64,000 nt of DNA, taken from Anadara kagoshimensis. Its lineage: Eukaryota > Mollusca > Bivalvia > Arcoida > Arcidae. Positions 22,155 to 34,755 of the stretch are shown piece by piece (the first letter of the stretch is position 1; each line of letters begins with the position of its first letter). The translations under genes were made by a program, and so were the position numbers. The stretch is from the NCBI GenBank assembly GCA_021292105.1, contig CM037869.1, forward strand, positions 47,699,577 through 47,763,576. Reading direction: 5' to 3'. A model generated the notes under the pieces. The model saw only the letters and a list, made by a program, of their open reading frames with translations. It did not search any database and was not told the origin of the DNA.

Positions 22155-22345
22155 AGTCAAGATTCTTCACTTTTATCGAGGCGCTAAGAATTTGGAATGG
22201 TGGAGGAAACCGAAAAGGAATAACTGACCTTCGACAAGTGACTAACAAACTTTCTGGATTAGGATCTTTTCCGCGTGGGATTAGAACCAGGCAGTCGTAG
22301 GCGCTATGATGCGTAAGCTCGCTTTAGACCATTGTTACAAATCCT
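22155..22345 (-). mobile_element. S3 SINE
   Basis: Minus-strand tail caagattcttcacttttatc, body ggaatggtggaggaaaccga and head region cgctttagaccattgt. Confidence 0.55.
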
Positions 22346-22572
22346 ATAATGTAGTTCAACTCCCAACCGGACTTTATTAGGCGTTGTGCTTCATTAGGAG
22401 TTGAGCTACAGACCATTCTAAGGTCTCTCGTCAGTTAGAAATGAAATCCATGTATTATTTGAAAAAGACTTTAAAACTGATGTTTGGTAACGCGATTTAC
22501 ATAGAAAACATCACATTGTTGCTCAATTAGCCTATAAAAAAAGTATATCAAATCCCAAAGTAATTAAGAATA

Positions 22573-22754
22573 CATTCAAACCTGTCTATAAAGTCCATCA
22601 AGGGGAACCAGTAAAAGTTGCATTTTATGGCAGGTGGTCTTTATATACAAGTTCAAATAATATGAATAAAGAACAATTGGGATACAATTCTAGTGACCTT
22701 TATAAGCAGGTGGCACATATATAAAGGTGGCATTTAAGACAGGTTGGACTGTAT
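22573..22754 (+). mobile_element. M3 palindromic MITE
   Basis: attcaaacctgtctataaag to ttaagacaggttggactgt; interior aataaagaacaattgggata. Full length. Confidence 0.7.
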
Positions 22755-23201
22755 TTGGGAGATTTACATGTAAAACAAGACATCTCATCAGACGTTGTAC
22801 GCACATTTGTATACTTCAGTGAAAACTTCAAAAGTGATTATAATTATTCGTCTGACCAGGCTCATTTCACGGTTATGGTCAGGTGAAACAAATTAGGCAT
22901 TTGTCAAATGACCAACGACCAGTCAGTGTCCATCACCGAGACTTAACAATGATTCATGGTGACCAAATAAAACAGTAAATAACAATATAAGAATTTCAAA
23001 TGGCCCGAGATGTCAGCCTACACCTTGTCCGGCTGATTATCCCGGCAGAAAAACGTCAAATATCACAACATTTACTGTCATTAATATGGACATAAATTTA
23101 ACATAACACCTCTTAAGTTGGGGCGTGGTGATTTTGTATATTTTTCAAAAAAGTCTTGTTTTTATTCTTCTTCCTTGTGCAAAATTGTATATCTCTGGTG
23201 T

Positions 23202-23204
<3 letters not shown>

Positions 23205-23240
<36 letters not shown>
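23205..23240. repeat. (GA)n microsatellite
   Basis: 36 bp of perfect repeat; a second run of 19 bp lies at 23378-23396. Confidence 0.95.
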
Positions 23241-23242
<2 letters not shown>

Positions 23243-24088
23243 GGAGATGTTCCAGTCGTATATAAGCTCCATCTTTGACAGTCAAAGTGGTGACACTATA
23301 TATACTATTGATGTGGGAAATCCTATTAATTTATTTCATATTGCTCCCACAATTTCTCTCATATAGTTGCCATATATGAGAGAGAGAGAGAGAGAGCTAT
23401 GCCTATTGATAAAAAAATAAAATACTGTCAACACAATTTAAAACGACTTAAAACAGAACCTTGTCTGACCCCTATCAATCCAAATGCATGTATGTACATT
23501 TAGTCATTAGAAGGAGGATTGAAGATTAAACGATTGCTTAACATGTAAATTGTTTGTCAATTTTTTCCTGCGAGTAGACGAAATTTTGTTAATTTTGAAT
23601 CATTAAGCTATTTTATGTGGTTCTATACAACGTATATTCATTTGTTATGGCGCCAATCTAACATGGCACAACAGCATACAATACAGAAACGCTGTCTAAA
23701 ACAAGCCTTGAGCCAGCGCATTTTAATCCTTGGCGCTAGTACCAGCAAGCTCAAACTAGGCTTTCCCCATGTGACCATGCCCGACTTGGGGTATATTTGT
23801 ATGCATGTTTGCTTTGAACTAACTAGCAGTGTTGTAATTATTGATAAAGACCAAGATCAAATGAACTCCGGGATTCCGATAATTAAGTGTTGTAATTCCG
23901 ATGCCTGAGAGAGCCCATAAATGAGATTCCAATCTTTAATATTACAAAAAAGTTGTTGTTGCAATTTCGACGCCTAATGAAATCCGGACTTTAATTTATT
24001 AACCGCTGGTAATTTCGACGCCCAAAGAGAAGTTAAAAAAGTCTGTGTTGAAATTTCGACATCTATTTAACAGTCCGGACTTTATTAG

Positions 24089-24182
24089 GCATTGGACTCC
24101 ATTGGGTGTTGGACTCCATTGGGAGTGGGACTCCATTGGGAGTTGGGACTCCATTAGGCGTTGGACTCCATTGGGAGTTCCA
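24089..24182 (+). repeat. Minisatellite, 19-20 bp x 5
   Basis: Units of 'ttggactccattgggagt' type repeat about five times. A related single unit (ccggactttattaggcgttg) stands at 22370. Confidence 0.75.
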
Positions 24183-24860
24183 ACAGCGCACAAGATCATT
24201 CTGTGAGTAAACAGAATCATTTTTTCACAATGTGAAGTTCGTGTAAATTATTCTTAATTTTGTCGAATAAAAATTAAAGTACGGTTAAGTACCATAAAGT
24301 TCAACTTTGAATATAAACAGGGAATGCATGTGGTTTGGTCGGGCTTTTAGCTTCTGGCTGACCGGTCAGCTGACATTTTCAAGTTTTTTTTCAAAAGGAA
24401 CTAGTTGATTTAAATTTACTTTTATCCCCTGAAATTGGAATGGAATGTGCTTCCGTCTATCAGCTCCCGGCTGTCCGTTAAACATGACATTTTCAAGCTG
24501 GCAAATGACTGATTTTTCAACAACAACAAAATCGTTGTTTTAATTAAACGTGATTAACTTTAATCCCCTCTAAAAAGTGAAAAACCGCCAACAGTTATGC
24601 ATACAGTTACAAAAGTACTTTAGAACCTACTAACAGGTTATTTTTTCACCTGCAGGTACTAACTCACCTGTCATCAGGTGTTAAGTTAGTATTTGTCATT
24701 AATTAATACATCATACCTTTACGCACTGTGAGTTGTCACCGAAACAGTCATAAAAGTTACATCTTTGTGTAAAGTATTTACATAATAAACATCTAATTAT
24801 AGACAAACAACATTGACCTGTCTGCTTGACCTATAAATTAAATACTTATTACGGACATGG

Positions 24861-25250
24861 TCCCGGTTTCATAATCATTCAGTAACTTATATTTTCCTTA
24901 ACTTAAATTCAGCAAATTTTGGCAACCTCTTTCGGAACTGAACTACAAATGAACATTTTTGACAAAATTAAATACAGAAACTATATGATTGAAATTATCT
25001 TCAAAATGACTCATTAAATTCCTGAATATCTTAACAATTAATAAAATTTTCCAATGATTCCGAGTCATAGAAAATACAATTAAAGTATTTTTTGGTTTGA
25101 AAAACTAGAGTTCAGATGCTATAGGCCTTAATTAAGCGATCTTCGAAATGACACCTTGAAATATTTTAAAAATATCTTTAACAATCACGAAATTTCAATT
25201 TTGCCAGATTTAGGTGAAGAAAAATCTTATTTTTAGGAATGATTGTGAAG
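24861..25250. mobile_element. M2 palindromic MITE, long variant
   Basis: Left tcccggtttcataatcattc; right ttttaggaatgattgtgaag. About 390 bp rather than 220-260, with an internal partial duplication (cttcaaaatgactcattaaa and cttcgaaatgacaccttgaa). Confidence 0.6.
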
Positions 25251-25989
25251 TATATTTTCATATAAGGATATATAGGTGTTTATTTTGTCCACGGAAGCCT
25301 GAACATAATCATTTATGTATATTAACTGCGAATTATATTGGGTGGATCAACGTATAAGAATATTTTCTTGGAAGGTCAAGCGGACAGGTCACTGTTGTTT
25401 GTCTATGTCAATCAGTGTTTACTCAATCATTTATAAACTGCCCCCCTCTGGACAGATAACTTTTCTAATTTCGACATTCCGTATTTTTGTGTACCATTGT
25501 TTTAATAGGACTATTTACCTGATTTACTGGATGCCTTTGGCAGATTTGACGCTAAAACTAGGAATTATCTATAAGATAAGAATCTTTATCTGGACAGGGT
25601 AGTTTGTAAGAGCTGGAAAATTTGTAGTTACCTATTCATCAAATCTCAATTAAAAAGTCGGACTTCACCTCAAAAAGATTGTTTGCAAATACTTATAACA
25701 TGTACATGCATAAAAGATTTTCAAAGACATGTGGAAAATCGAACTTAATCTGTTTGTTACTTTGCAAATTTTGAAAATCTTTTGATCAGCTCTAAAATTG
25801 TCCCCTGGAACCCACCACAAAAGACTCGTCCCTTACTTTAATACTATTTTTAAACTTTATCATTCTTGGTACTTTGAACCCGTTCATTGTTTTCTCAATT
25901 GAGGTCGACTTTTGTTCTTATTCGAAACAATTACCAAACAAACCAAACCATTCTAAATTGCATCAAATATCAGCAGGATGCTATCACCC
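25251..25989. other. Gene-free stretch before the minisatellite
   Basis: I recognise no repeat family, exon or RNA gene here. Confidence 0.4.
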
Positions 25990-26968
25990 AACTTAGAGAC
26001 GGGCGCCATCTCATCCATCTATCGACGGGGGTGTCATCTCGCCCATCTACCGATGGGGGTGTCATCTTACCCATCTATCGGCGGGGGTGTCATCTCACCC
26101 ATCTATCGGCGGGGGTGTCATCTTACCCATCTATCGGCGGGGTGTCATCTCGCCCATCTATCGATGGGGGTGCCATCTCGTCCATCTATCGGCCGGGGTG
26201 TCATCTTACCCATCTATCGGCGGGGGTGTCATCTTACCCATCTATCGGTGGGGTGTCATCTCGCCCATCTATCGATGGGGGTGCCATCTCGCCCATCTAT
26301 CGGCGGGGGTGTCATCTTACCCATCTATCGGCGGGAGTGTCATTTTACCCATCTATCGGCGGGGTGTCATCTCGCCCATCTACCGATGGGGGTGTCATCT
26401 TGCCCATTTATCGACGGGGGTGTCATCTTACCCATCTATCGACGGGGTATCATCTTACCCATCTATCGGCGGGGGTGTCATCTCGCCCATCTATCGACGG
26501 GGGGTACTATCTTACCCATCTATCGGCGGGGGTGTCATCTCGCCCATCTATCGACGGGGGTATCATCTTACCCATCTATCGGCGGGGGTACCATCTTACC
26601 CATCTATCGACGGGGTATCATCTTACCCATCTATCGGCGGGGGTACCATCTTACCCATCTATCGACGGGGGTACCATCTTACCCATCTATCGCGGGGGTA
26701 CCATCTTACCCATCTATCGACGGGGTATCATCTTACCCATTTATCGACGGGGGTGTCATCTTACCCATCTATCGACGGGGTATCATCTTACCCATCTATC
26801 GGCGGGGGTGTCATCTCGTCCATCTATCGACGGGGTATCATCTTACCCATCTATCGGCGGGGGTGTCATCTCGCCCATCTATCGACGGGGGTATCATCTT
26901 ACCCATCTATCGGCGGGGGTACCATCTTACCCATCTATCGGCGGGGGTGTCATCTCGCCCATCTATTG
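25990..26968 (+). repeat. 27-28 bp minisatellite, 35 copies, open in three forward frames
   Basis: The unit is ggtgtcatcttacccatcta followed by tcggcggg, 28 bp, with 27-bp variants that lose one G. I count 35 copies of its (a/g)cccatctat core. Variants alternate between cttaccc and ctcgccc and between cggc and cgac. Because the unit has no stop in any forward frame and 28 is not a multiple of 3, all three plus frames stay open for about 1 kb. The protein-like output (HLTHLSAGVSS) is therefore not evidence of a gene. There is no initiation context, splice border or homology to support coding. Confidence 0.9.
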
Positions 26969-27059
26969 ATAGGTTTCACCTCAACCATGTTAAAATTGCT
27001 ATTTACACAGACAAATTTTCAAAAAACCAACGTCTTTTGTCTTGAAAGCATTATATAAT

Positions 27060-27485
27060 AGAAATTGTAACATGTTTCTTATTAATAATTAATGATTTTT
27101 ATAAATATTACGACATGACCTTCATGCTATCTGTAAGATCACATACAACAGATATTATGTACAGTATATGTGTGTATATGTGACATGTGGATTCATTTTT
27201 TTATTATCATGTTCTATATTTCAGTTTCGCTTACAACAATTCTTTACTTGTAATTACGGAATCTAGTTAATGCTATGGAATACGTGACCGACTAGATGAA
27301 CATCTCCAATCAAGCAATAGATACATAAACTCAAGAATAAAATTGGAATATAGGGGATCTGTGTACCTTAACAGAAAGAGTATTCGTCTATAGTACAGGA
27401 TGCCCGGTTCGATCCGTTATTCTCCATTATATAAAACGCATAAAATATCTAGACTCAAAGAGGCTATATTAATGTACTTTCGGTT
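27060..27485. other. Gene-free stretch
   Basis: Low-complexity AT-rich DNA after the minisatellite; nothing recognised. Confidence 0.4.
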
Positions 27486-27487
27486 TT

Positions 27488-27546
27488 GTCATGTGCTGAT
27501 TTTGAATGCATTATTTTTAATATAAAATACAAAATCAGCACGTGAC
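27488..27546. mobile_element. Mini-hairpin element (59 bp)
   Basis: gtcatgtgctgattttgaat pairs with tacaaaatcagcacgtgac. Same family as 481-536 and 12058-12112. Confidence 0.65.
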
Positions 27547-28310
27547 AATTTTATCACCCTATCCATCTTCTCTGGACGATATAGGTTTCTAAATAGCACT
27601 CTACAATATTCAACCAATCAATAAAACATAACGTGACAAGCGGTCCAGCAACTAGGCTGAGAGAGCTGGAGAGGGAGGACCGACCTAGTGAAGGAAATGT
27701 TTTTCATTGTTTACAGGTGCTGACATGTGCTCATCGTTATCATAAACATATCAACCGATGTCTATTTCTGACTCGTCAAAAGACAAAACATCTTGAACAA
27801 AGTTCAGTAAAAAAGTAAAAATATATATGTATATACACTGGGAATATACATGATGACAGATTGCCAAATTAATGTTTGTAACAATCAATTTAAAATTCAG
27901 AAAAAAATCCTTCAAAAATAAATCAAATACAATAAATGCAAGATAAATTATATTTAAATCTAAAAAATATTCGTTTGAAGTTATATTATAAGGTTATATA
28001 CATGTTGACATCTTAAACACGTGTGATACCTGTGTAAATGAAATTTATTCCCAGACCAGAATTCGATTGTCTCAAAAGAAATGTCTCAAGGCAAATGTGC
28101 ACTATGAGCTATATATGAATAATTGAATAAACGGAATAAATTAGTGTGTATATATATAAACCAAAACATCACGTGTAAGGGGAGAAAAACAAACATTAAG
28201 AGGGAGACTGCAACGTAGGCAAATTCAAAGAGGGTACAATGCCAGTTCGGACCCGAGATAGAACCCCGGAATTCCTCCGAACATTACTGTCATTTAGCAA
28301 TACAAAACCC

Positions 28311-28313
<3 letters not shown>

Positions 28314-28357
<44 letters not shown>

Positions 28358-28380
28358 CGAGAGAGAGAGAGAGAAAGAGT

Positions 28381-28412
<32 letters not shown>
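28314..28412. repeat. Compound (GT)n(GA)n microsatellite
   Basis: GT, GA, a short break, then GT and GA again, suggesting duplication of the compound unit. Confidence 0.95.
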
Positions 28413-28994
28413 TAAAACTTAACTAAAACACTTACTTTATCGTGGAATCGAGTACGCCAAGACGTCATCTTCAGTTTCCGAATGAAATATCTCTTGAATG
28501 AAATTATTAAAATTCCTTCACACAGTTTTTTTCTTAATTATCACTCATGTACAATATTAATTAGTACATTTGACTCCCATAATTGTAATTCCGGACTCGT
28601 GGACTAGTTTTACCTGGATTAGGTATTCCTTGTACTTACGAAAACATTTCAAATACTTATAGTAAATACTATAGTATAAGTGCTTAATACTTAAACGGGA
28701 CAAACCACATTAATACCGGTAAAATTACTATCAAAGCTAGCGACCGCGCCCCCAGGTGTCAAAACTAGGAATGAAATATTTTGTGAATGACAATTGAAAT
28801 AATTCATAATGACGTCACAAATTAATTGAACCAATAGTGAAAAATCACGATTTTGGTTGAAATGTGGGGAAAATTCATCATATCCCGAGTTTTAAAAGTT
28901 TAAATATTTTAAGTTTAAACGTGATCGATTTTGCATTTCTTTTCCAGTGTGGTTTGACATATTGAACGTCCATCCGTTTGTGTCCTTAAGACAT

Positions 28995-29199
28995 GTAGTA
29001 CAGACCTGTCGAAAGTTTAACACCAACCTCTCGAATAAGTACCAAATAGTCTATATCTCGGCAGCTTTTTAGCGGCTGGTATCTATCTCTTGGCAGTTCT
29101 TCGGCTACTAGCTATCCATGTGACAGCCACTCGGCAGTTGTGCTTTGGTTCCTTTTCCGTTAGCCCAGTGTTAAAACTTTCGTCAGGTCTGTACTGTAA
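28995..29199. mobile_element. M1 palindromic MITE
   Basis: gtagtacagacctgtcgaaa to tttcgtcaggtctgtactgt. Full length. Confidence 0.8.
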
Positions 29200-29212
29200 A
29201 GATCTATATTCT

Positions 29213-29434
29213 ACACACAGGCATGTCTAAAGTTTTACATTTAGCTAACGAAAAGGACCAAAGGTTCTACTATCGAGATATGGAGAGCTAGTCACAAGAA
29301 AAGCCACAGTAAGTAACGTTAGTCCTCCAAAAACTGCGTGTCAAGATATATAGCTTCAGAGGGGCTGAGATTAACTACCGATTGGGTACTAATTCGTTAG
29401 TGGATTGTTAAACTTTCTTCAGGCCAGTACTGTA
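29213..29434. mobile_element. M1 palindromic MITE, adjacent copy in opposite orientation
   Basis: acacacaggcatgtctaaag to cttcaggccagtactgt. Separated from the previous copy by 13 bp. Confidence 0.65.
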
Positions 29435-29689
29435 ACCCTTTATTGTAATGACTTGACTATACAAAGTATAAGAGATGAATATTAGATATGTACAATTGAT
29501 TTATAATGAAAAATCAATACAGATGAAATCAACAACACACTGACAACCTCGTACCTGTGACAACAACGACGACAGGAGAAAAATTACACAAACTTACAAT
29601 GTACATGTATGTGTACCTAATGATTTATTTATGAATTCGTTTTTAACTTTTACAGTAAAAGTATATGAATGTCAATTTGTTTTACAACA

Positions 29690-29918
29690 GGTCACAGTTT
29701 CACAATCTGTCCTTAACTAAGATTTTCCTGAACCAAAATCTTACAAAATCATACTAATTTTGTTCGTTTTCGAGATATTCATAAATAAGGTATCACATTG
29801 GAGGTTATGCTAAGTTTATTATTACATCTATATTTTAATTTTGTTGAAATATTTTTAATATAATAATTTTTTGTCAAAAATTGCCAGTTAAGGAATGACT
29901 GTAAACTTGAAACCAGGA
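29690..29918. mobile_element. M2 palindromic MITE
   Basis: ggtcacagtttcacaatctg to gactgtaaacttgaaaccag. Confidence 0.65.
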
Positions 29919-30068
29919 AAGACGAAAAAGAGCTAGACTGCTATTGGTGTATAAAATCTTGAATGGTCCAGTCAGAATTGAAGCCACAGACTTAAGCTTG
30001 TTAATCCATCTAGAATGAGCCACAACAAGGGACCACGTTTCTTCTAAATACCATCATCATTCTTAGTT

Positions 30069-30548
30069 ACAATACAGACCTGTCGAAAGTTTAACACCGA
30101 GCTAACGAGTTCTTTTGCAGAATGGCCGAGATATGGATTGTCAATTGCTGAATGCTAGTTTGAGAGCTAGATACCAGCTGCAAAAAAATTGAACTATAGC
30201 CAACGAGGGGCCGAAATCAGTGAACTGTGAATTTGGTACTAATTCGTTATCATACACGCCTTTCGAGGAAAGAGGGGATATATTAAATTCGAGCTTCCGC
30301 CCGCCATTCCGTTCGTCTGAAATTCTTGTCTGCGCAAATTCTCCAAAACCATGAAGCAATACTTCACGAAACTTAGTGCAAAGCAGGAACATTGATAGGA
30401 GATGCGCATATCATTAACCCGAGTGGGTTTGCTATTTTTTTCTGAGAGTTATGGCCCTTTGACTTAAAAAAAACCTGTTGGCGAGGGATCCTATTCACTG
30501 AATTTGCTTTTCTTCTTAATGTTAAACTTTCGACAGGTCTGTATTGTA
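30069..30548. mobile_element. M1 MITE with a 240-bp insertion
   Basis: caatacagacctgtcgaaag to actttcgacaggtctgtatt. About 30250-30490 is unrelated sequence (tttcgaggaaagaggggata ... gagttatggccctttgactt), a repeat type I have seen in mollusc DNA but cannot name. Confidence 0.65.
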
Positions 30549-30822
30549 GCAACCGAAGTATACCGATATTCGTCTTCATATTTTATCACAACGTTTGCAT
30601 TTATTTTATGTTTTATACACCTGTCGCTTCAACAGTTTTAATTAAAATTCACACTAGTTTTAATTAACAATTGTAATTAATTAATAGTCCTTTTAAGATA
30701 TTAAAATGAACATTGTTACTATAAATAGTCAAATGAACTGTAGACAATGAATGAGAACATTCCGACAGCACTTAACGGTTATATAATATCTTAACACATT
30801 CTTCAACTGGTCCAGGCTCCAG

Positions 30823-31362
30823 GCTCCAGGTCCCAGTTTTACAATCATTCCTTAACCAAGATTTTCTTTAACGCAAAAACAAATTTTGATAATCTTATTT
30901 TGGAGCTACCAATATTTTTTAAATAAATGTTTTAGACAAAAACGAAATACAAATGTTTTAAGCTAGGATTGATCTTCAAAATGACACCTTAAATTCTTGA
31001 ATATATTAAAAATTAACAAAATTATCAAAGTTTTCATTTTTTGCCAGATTTAAGATCAGGCCCCAGTTTCACAATCATTCCTTAGATAAGATTTTCCTTA
31101 ACTTAAATTTAGCAACATTTTGTAATCTATTTTGGAACTACTGGTGAATATTTTTGTCAAAACTAAATGCAAATGTTTTAATCCAGAAGTGATCTTAAAA
31201 ATGACACCTTGAATTCTTGAATATGTTGAAAATTAACAAAATTATAAAGATTTGAAATTTTGCAATATTTAAATTCAGGAAAATCTTAGCCAAGGAATGA
31301 TGGTAAAACCGGGACCAGGAAATTCTTAGTTGAGAAATGATTGTGAAACTGAGGCCTGTTTA
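30823..31362. mobile_element. Composite of two overlapping M2 MITEs
   Basis: Left ends at 30828 (tcccagttttacaatcattc) and 31062 (ccccagtttcacaatcattc); right ends at 31318 (gatggtaaaaccgggacc) and 31360 (gattgtgaaactgaggcc). This reads as one M2 inserted into another. Confidence 0.65.
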
Positions 31363-31396
31363 ATTGTCATACCATTTCTTAACGAAATCTTTAGCT

Positions 31397-31637
31397 GGTC
31401 CCGGTTTCACAATCCGCATTTCTTAACTTAAGTTTTTTAATTTTTCTTAATTGAAATCCGACAAATTTGAAAACTTAATAATTTAATTAAGATATTCAGG
31501 AATTTACGATGTCGTTTTGGGGATCACATCAATCTTATGACACCTGGTATTTAGTTTTGACAAAAAATGTTTATTCATAATTCAAAACTGAGAAATTGTC
31601 AAAATTTACTATAAGTCTAATGGAAAAAGTGGGACCT
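31397..31637. mobile_element. M2 palindromic MITE
   Basis: gtcccggtttcacaatccgc to the weak right end taatggaaaaagtgggacc. Interior runs in the opposite direction to the previous copy. Confidence 0.55.
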
Positions 31638-31845
31638 GCATTGCAATACATTACGAAGCACGGCCATGATCCTTCTCCTGTCACAGACACACCCCCATGA
31701 TTTATCCAGCGTTTTAACACACCGGACTTAAATTGATGGGGCTTTTAATTTTAACAACACATAAATATAATATAAACACGGTCTATAAATATTTTTGTAT
31801 TTCAATGTTGGTTGGAGTACACTAAATGTACATGTATATACCGGT

Positions 31846-31915
31846 AATTCAATTCAATTCAATTCAATTCAATTCAATTCAATTCAATTCAATTCAATTC
31901 AATTCAATTCAATTC
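31846..31915. repeat. (AATTC)14 microsatellite
   Basis: 70 bp, 14 perfect units. Uninterrupted pentamers suggest recent expansion. Confidence 0.97.
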
Positions 31916-31944
31916 TTTATTAGCTGAGCCACATGTAACAGAAA

Positions 31945-32098
31945 AAATGCAGCGGCCAAACCGGGACTAGTAGTACGTTCTGCCCACGGAGATAATCGAC
32001 CATCTGTCGAGTCCGGTCTGCTACATTCCCCAGTCTCGAGTCCACGACCTCCCACTTATGGAGCGAGCACAATACCAACTTAGCTACCGCAGTGGTCT
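31945..32098 (-). mobile_element. tRNA-like SINE head (S1-related)
   Basis: Minus strand reads CCACTGCGGTAGCTAAGTTG with the S1 head but the following body is different from S1. Head only or a sister family. Confidence 0.5.
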
Positions 32099-32109
32099 GT
32101 AGTAGTGTA

Positions 32110-33170
32110 GGAGGCCTTAACTATCCCATTTATTTTACAAAATACACATATTTGAAAATAAAAATAGCATTATTTTACCAAACAACGAACCAAAAACCCT
32201 TCAACGGTATTCTAAAATTTTAAGAAAACAATTTATTGTGGCATTCTGTGTATTACTATACGAAATAAACATTCCGCCCGTCAGTCACGTGACAGGTGTG
32301 GTTCTTCAATCCTTAATTCCAAATATTTTTAAAAATAATATTCAAAATTATTTATCGAAGAAACAATCAACAAGTATTTAAATGTGTTTAATCCACCATT
32401 GAAAATAAAAATATCTTGCACATAGAAATCAAAATATAGACTTTAAATGGGCGCTTTTAAACAAAGAAAAACCAACTGACCGCTAAGCGTGGTCCGAAGA
32501 TTTTATTGGTCAAATTAGATTAACCCAATTCTGCCAGGTATAAAAGGAATACATCTAAAATTAGATTGGAAATTTAATTTTCGCCCGGACATGGTGCATT
32601 TGTCATTCTCGATTTCTCATGACTATTGTATCGTGCGAATAGACTTTTTTCGCATACGACAATGTGTACGCGAAACGGCAAACATTTGCAACTGGCAAAT
32701 TAGTTTAATATTTTCATTACAATTCAGAATTTGAGACTGATTTTATAATCGTAGTCTGTATTCTATTTCACACATTCATGAATGTTTATTATGTCGCTAT
32801 TTGGTGGCATGCAAATTAAAGTTCTTTTGATTTTAGCTTGCATTTATTCTATAATCTCTATCTTTTAAACTTAATCACTTCTAAATACGCAATAAAATGC
32901 AAACCAGTTTCTGTTCAAACGTTATGTGTTGCAGGTCCGCAAGCAGACATTTTCTTATTAGATTTTAATTGAAAAATACTTTGTTATTGTAACAATATAG
33001 AATGAATAGTTGCACATATTAAGTCGCGGAATGCAAAAATTTAGTGACGGCGACATCTCTTATATTAAGCCATCCATTAGGGGAAGTCTGGACGCGATAT
33101 TGAGAAATTTACACTTTAGTATGGAATAATCTAAATGTTTTCTTAACTATTTACTTTTGTTATAATTTGT
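32110..33170. other. Gene-free stretch
   Basis: AT-rich, no repeat family or exon recognised. Confidence 0.4.
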
Positions 33171-33174
33171 ATTA

Positions 33175-34755
33175 AGCCCCATTTATACGGCGAGAATTGC
33201 ATACCTAAGTATTTTTAACTCATACGTAAATTGCAAATCATGTCGTATGAACAACTTTGCATATACGCAATTTTTACTCATGTAAGTAAATTTGCACCTA
33301 GTAGGGACCAAGTGCAAATTTGCTACAGAATGTGAGTATTTTATATTTAGGTATGCAAATTTTGCTACAGTGTCGTATGAACGCACAGTAATATTTACTC
33401 ACATAATTTTAAACAAATGGACTTATGCCAGGTTATTTATCTCGAGTTAATGTTCATTCAGGTCCATGTGGTACAGGAGTGAATATAGGTGTTTGTAATC
33501 TGCCTTGTACCAGAAAAATTGTTTAATAGTGTTGTCCACTGATATACATTGTCACAGATTAACATTACATACATCCCATTGTATTGACATCGAGCTTACC
33601 AACAGGTGCCAATTGTAAGGGAAACCCACTCACCACATATGGTGTTACAATCGGGGATCGAACTCATAGCGGTTCAAGAAGCCAACCACTATTAACCACC
33701 ACGGTCCTCATTGGTTTGTAATAATTATCTAACAAAGATCAAAGTTGTAATTGAAATAGATCTATTTGACAAAGCACAAAAACAATTGACAAACTGTCAC
33801 CAGAATTTGACGTTTTACTAGTTTTTAAAGAGAAAGTGCTTGAGCTACAAAAGCCAACCACAATGTAAAGAAAATTTACGTTTACAAATTTGACAATGAA
33901 TTGTCCATAAAAGGAGATGCCATGTCGTCATGAAGTGTTTTTGGGAGAACAAATATTACAAACATCATCATTTTCAACATCACTGAAATCATTTTCACCA
34001 TCAAGTTTAATAAAAACATTTGACAGATCCCTAAAGAATTAATTTGCAGCTTCATACACAGGAATGAAGCTTAAGTATTTGAGTTACACCTCAGTTAAAA
34101 AGAAAGTTTTGATGTAATAAATAGCTAACATGTGTAAACATTTTGGGGCCCAGACTGGGTTTTATGAGACATGGGCTAAAATAAATATCTGATATATGTT
34201 ATGAGGAACAACACAAGCTCCTTTTACAGAACAAGCAAACACGACATGGACATCAATCTTTTTTTGCAAACATCACAATGGGCATTTCAAGATACCCAAA
34301 GATATTGAAGATCCAGTGCCGTTCTACCCTAACTAGACGGTATATAAATGTGCTCTGCACTGGTGTAAGATTTTGTTTGTTTGTATAAGGCTTGAGAAAA
34401 CTAGTCTTTAAATGATATGTCAGATAACATTTTTAATGTATTTTATTATTAAATTAAAAAACAGGTATATGACAGATTTGCTGGATCACCAAGTAGAACT
34501 TATCCTTTGTCATTATAATAGCCCAGTATCAAAACAGTGCTTAAATAGTAAGTAAATGTTTTTATCTGATAATCAAGTCTAAACTGTTCAATGTTCAGAA
34601 TGAAAATTATCCAAAATTGGTTGAAAACTTCACATTTACTTATGGTACATAAATTACGCATGAACGCAAACCAAAATATACTTTTGCTTACGTGAGTAAA
34701 TTTACATATGAGTAATAATACTTAGGTATGCAATTCTCGCCGTATAAATGGGGCT
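33175..34755 (+). mobile_element. Harbinger-like non-autonomous element A (1.58 kb), TTA target duplication
   Basis: Terminal inverted repeats begin AGCCCCATTTATACGGCGAG (left) and end with the inverse (right), flanked by TTA at 33172-33174 and 34756-34758. TWA duplications of 3 bp are the hallmark of PIF/Harbinger transposition. Subterminal regions repeat ttactcata and gcaaattt motifs. No transposase reading frame exists. It contains a captured tRNA-derived SINE (about 33478-33715, minus) and a mini-hairpin (about 34424-34478). Confidence 0.75.

Noticed and set aside
25990-26968. CRISPR-like array
   Set aside because: Units are directly tandem with no unique spacers, and the DNA is animal nuclear.
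25887-27058. Three overlapping forward reading frames of 323-360 residues
   Set aside because: All are produced by the 28-bp minisatellite, which has no stop in any forward frame. No homology, splice sites or start context support a gene.
27633-27818. Small forward reading frame with a charged start (RLRELERED)
   Set aside because: No family match, no splice signal that helps, and no second exon found.
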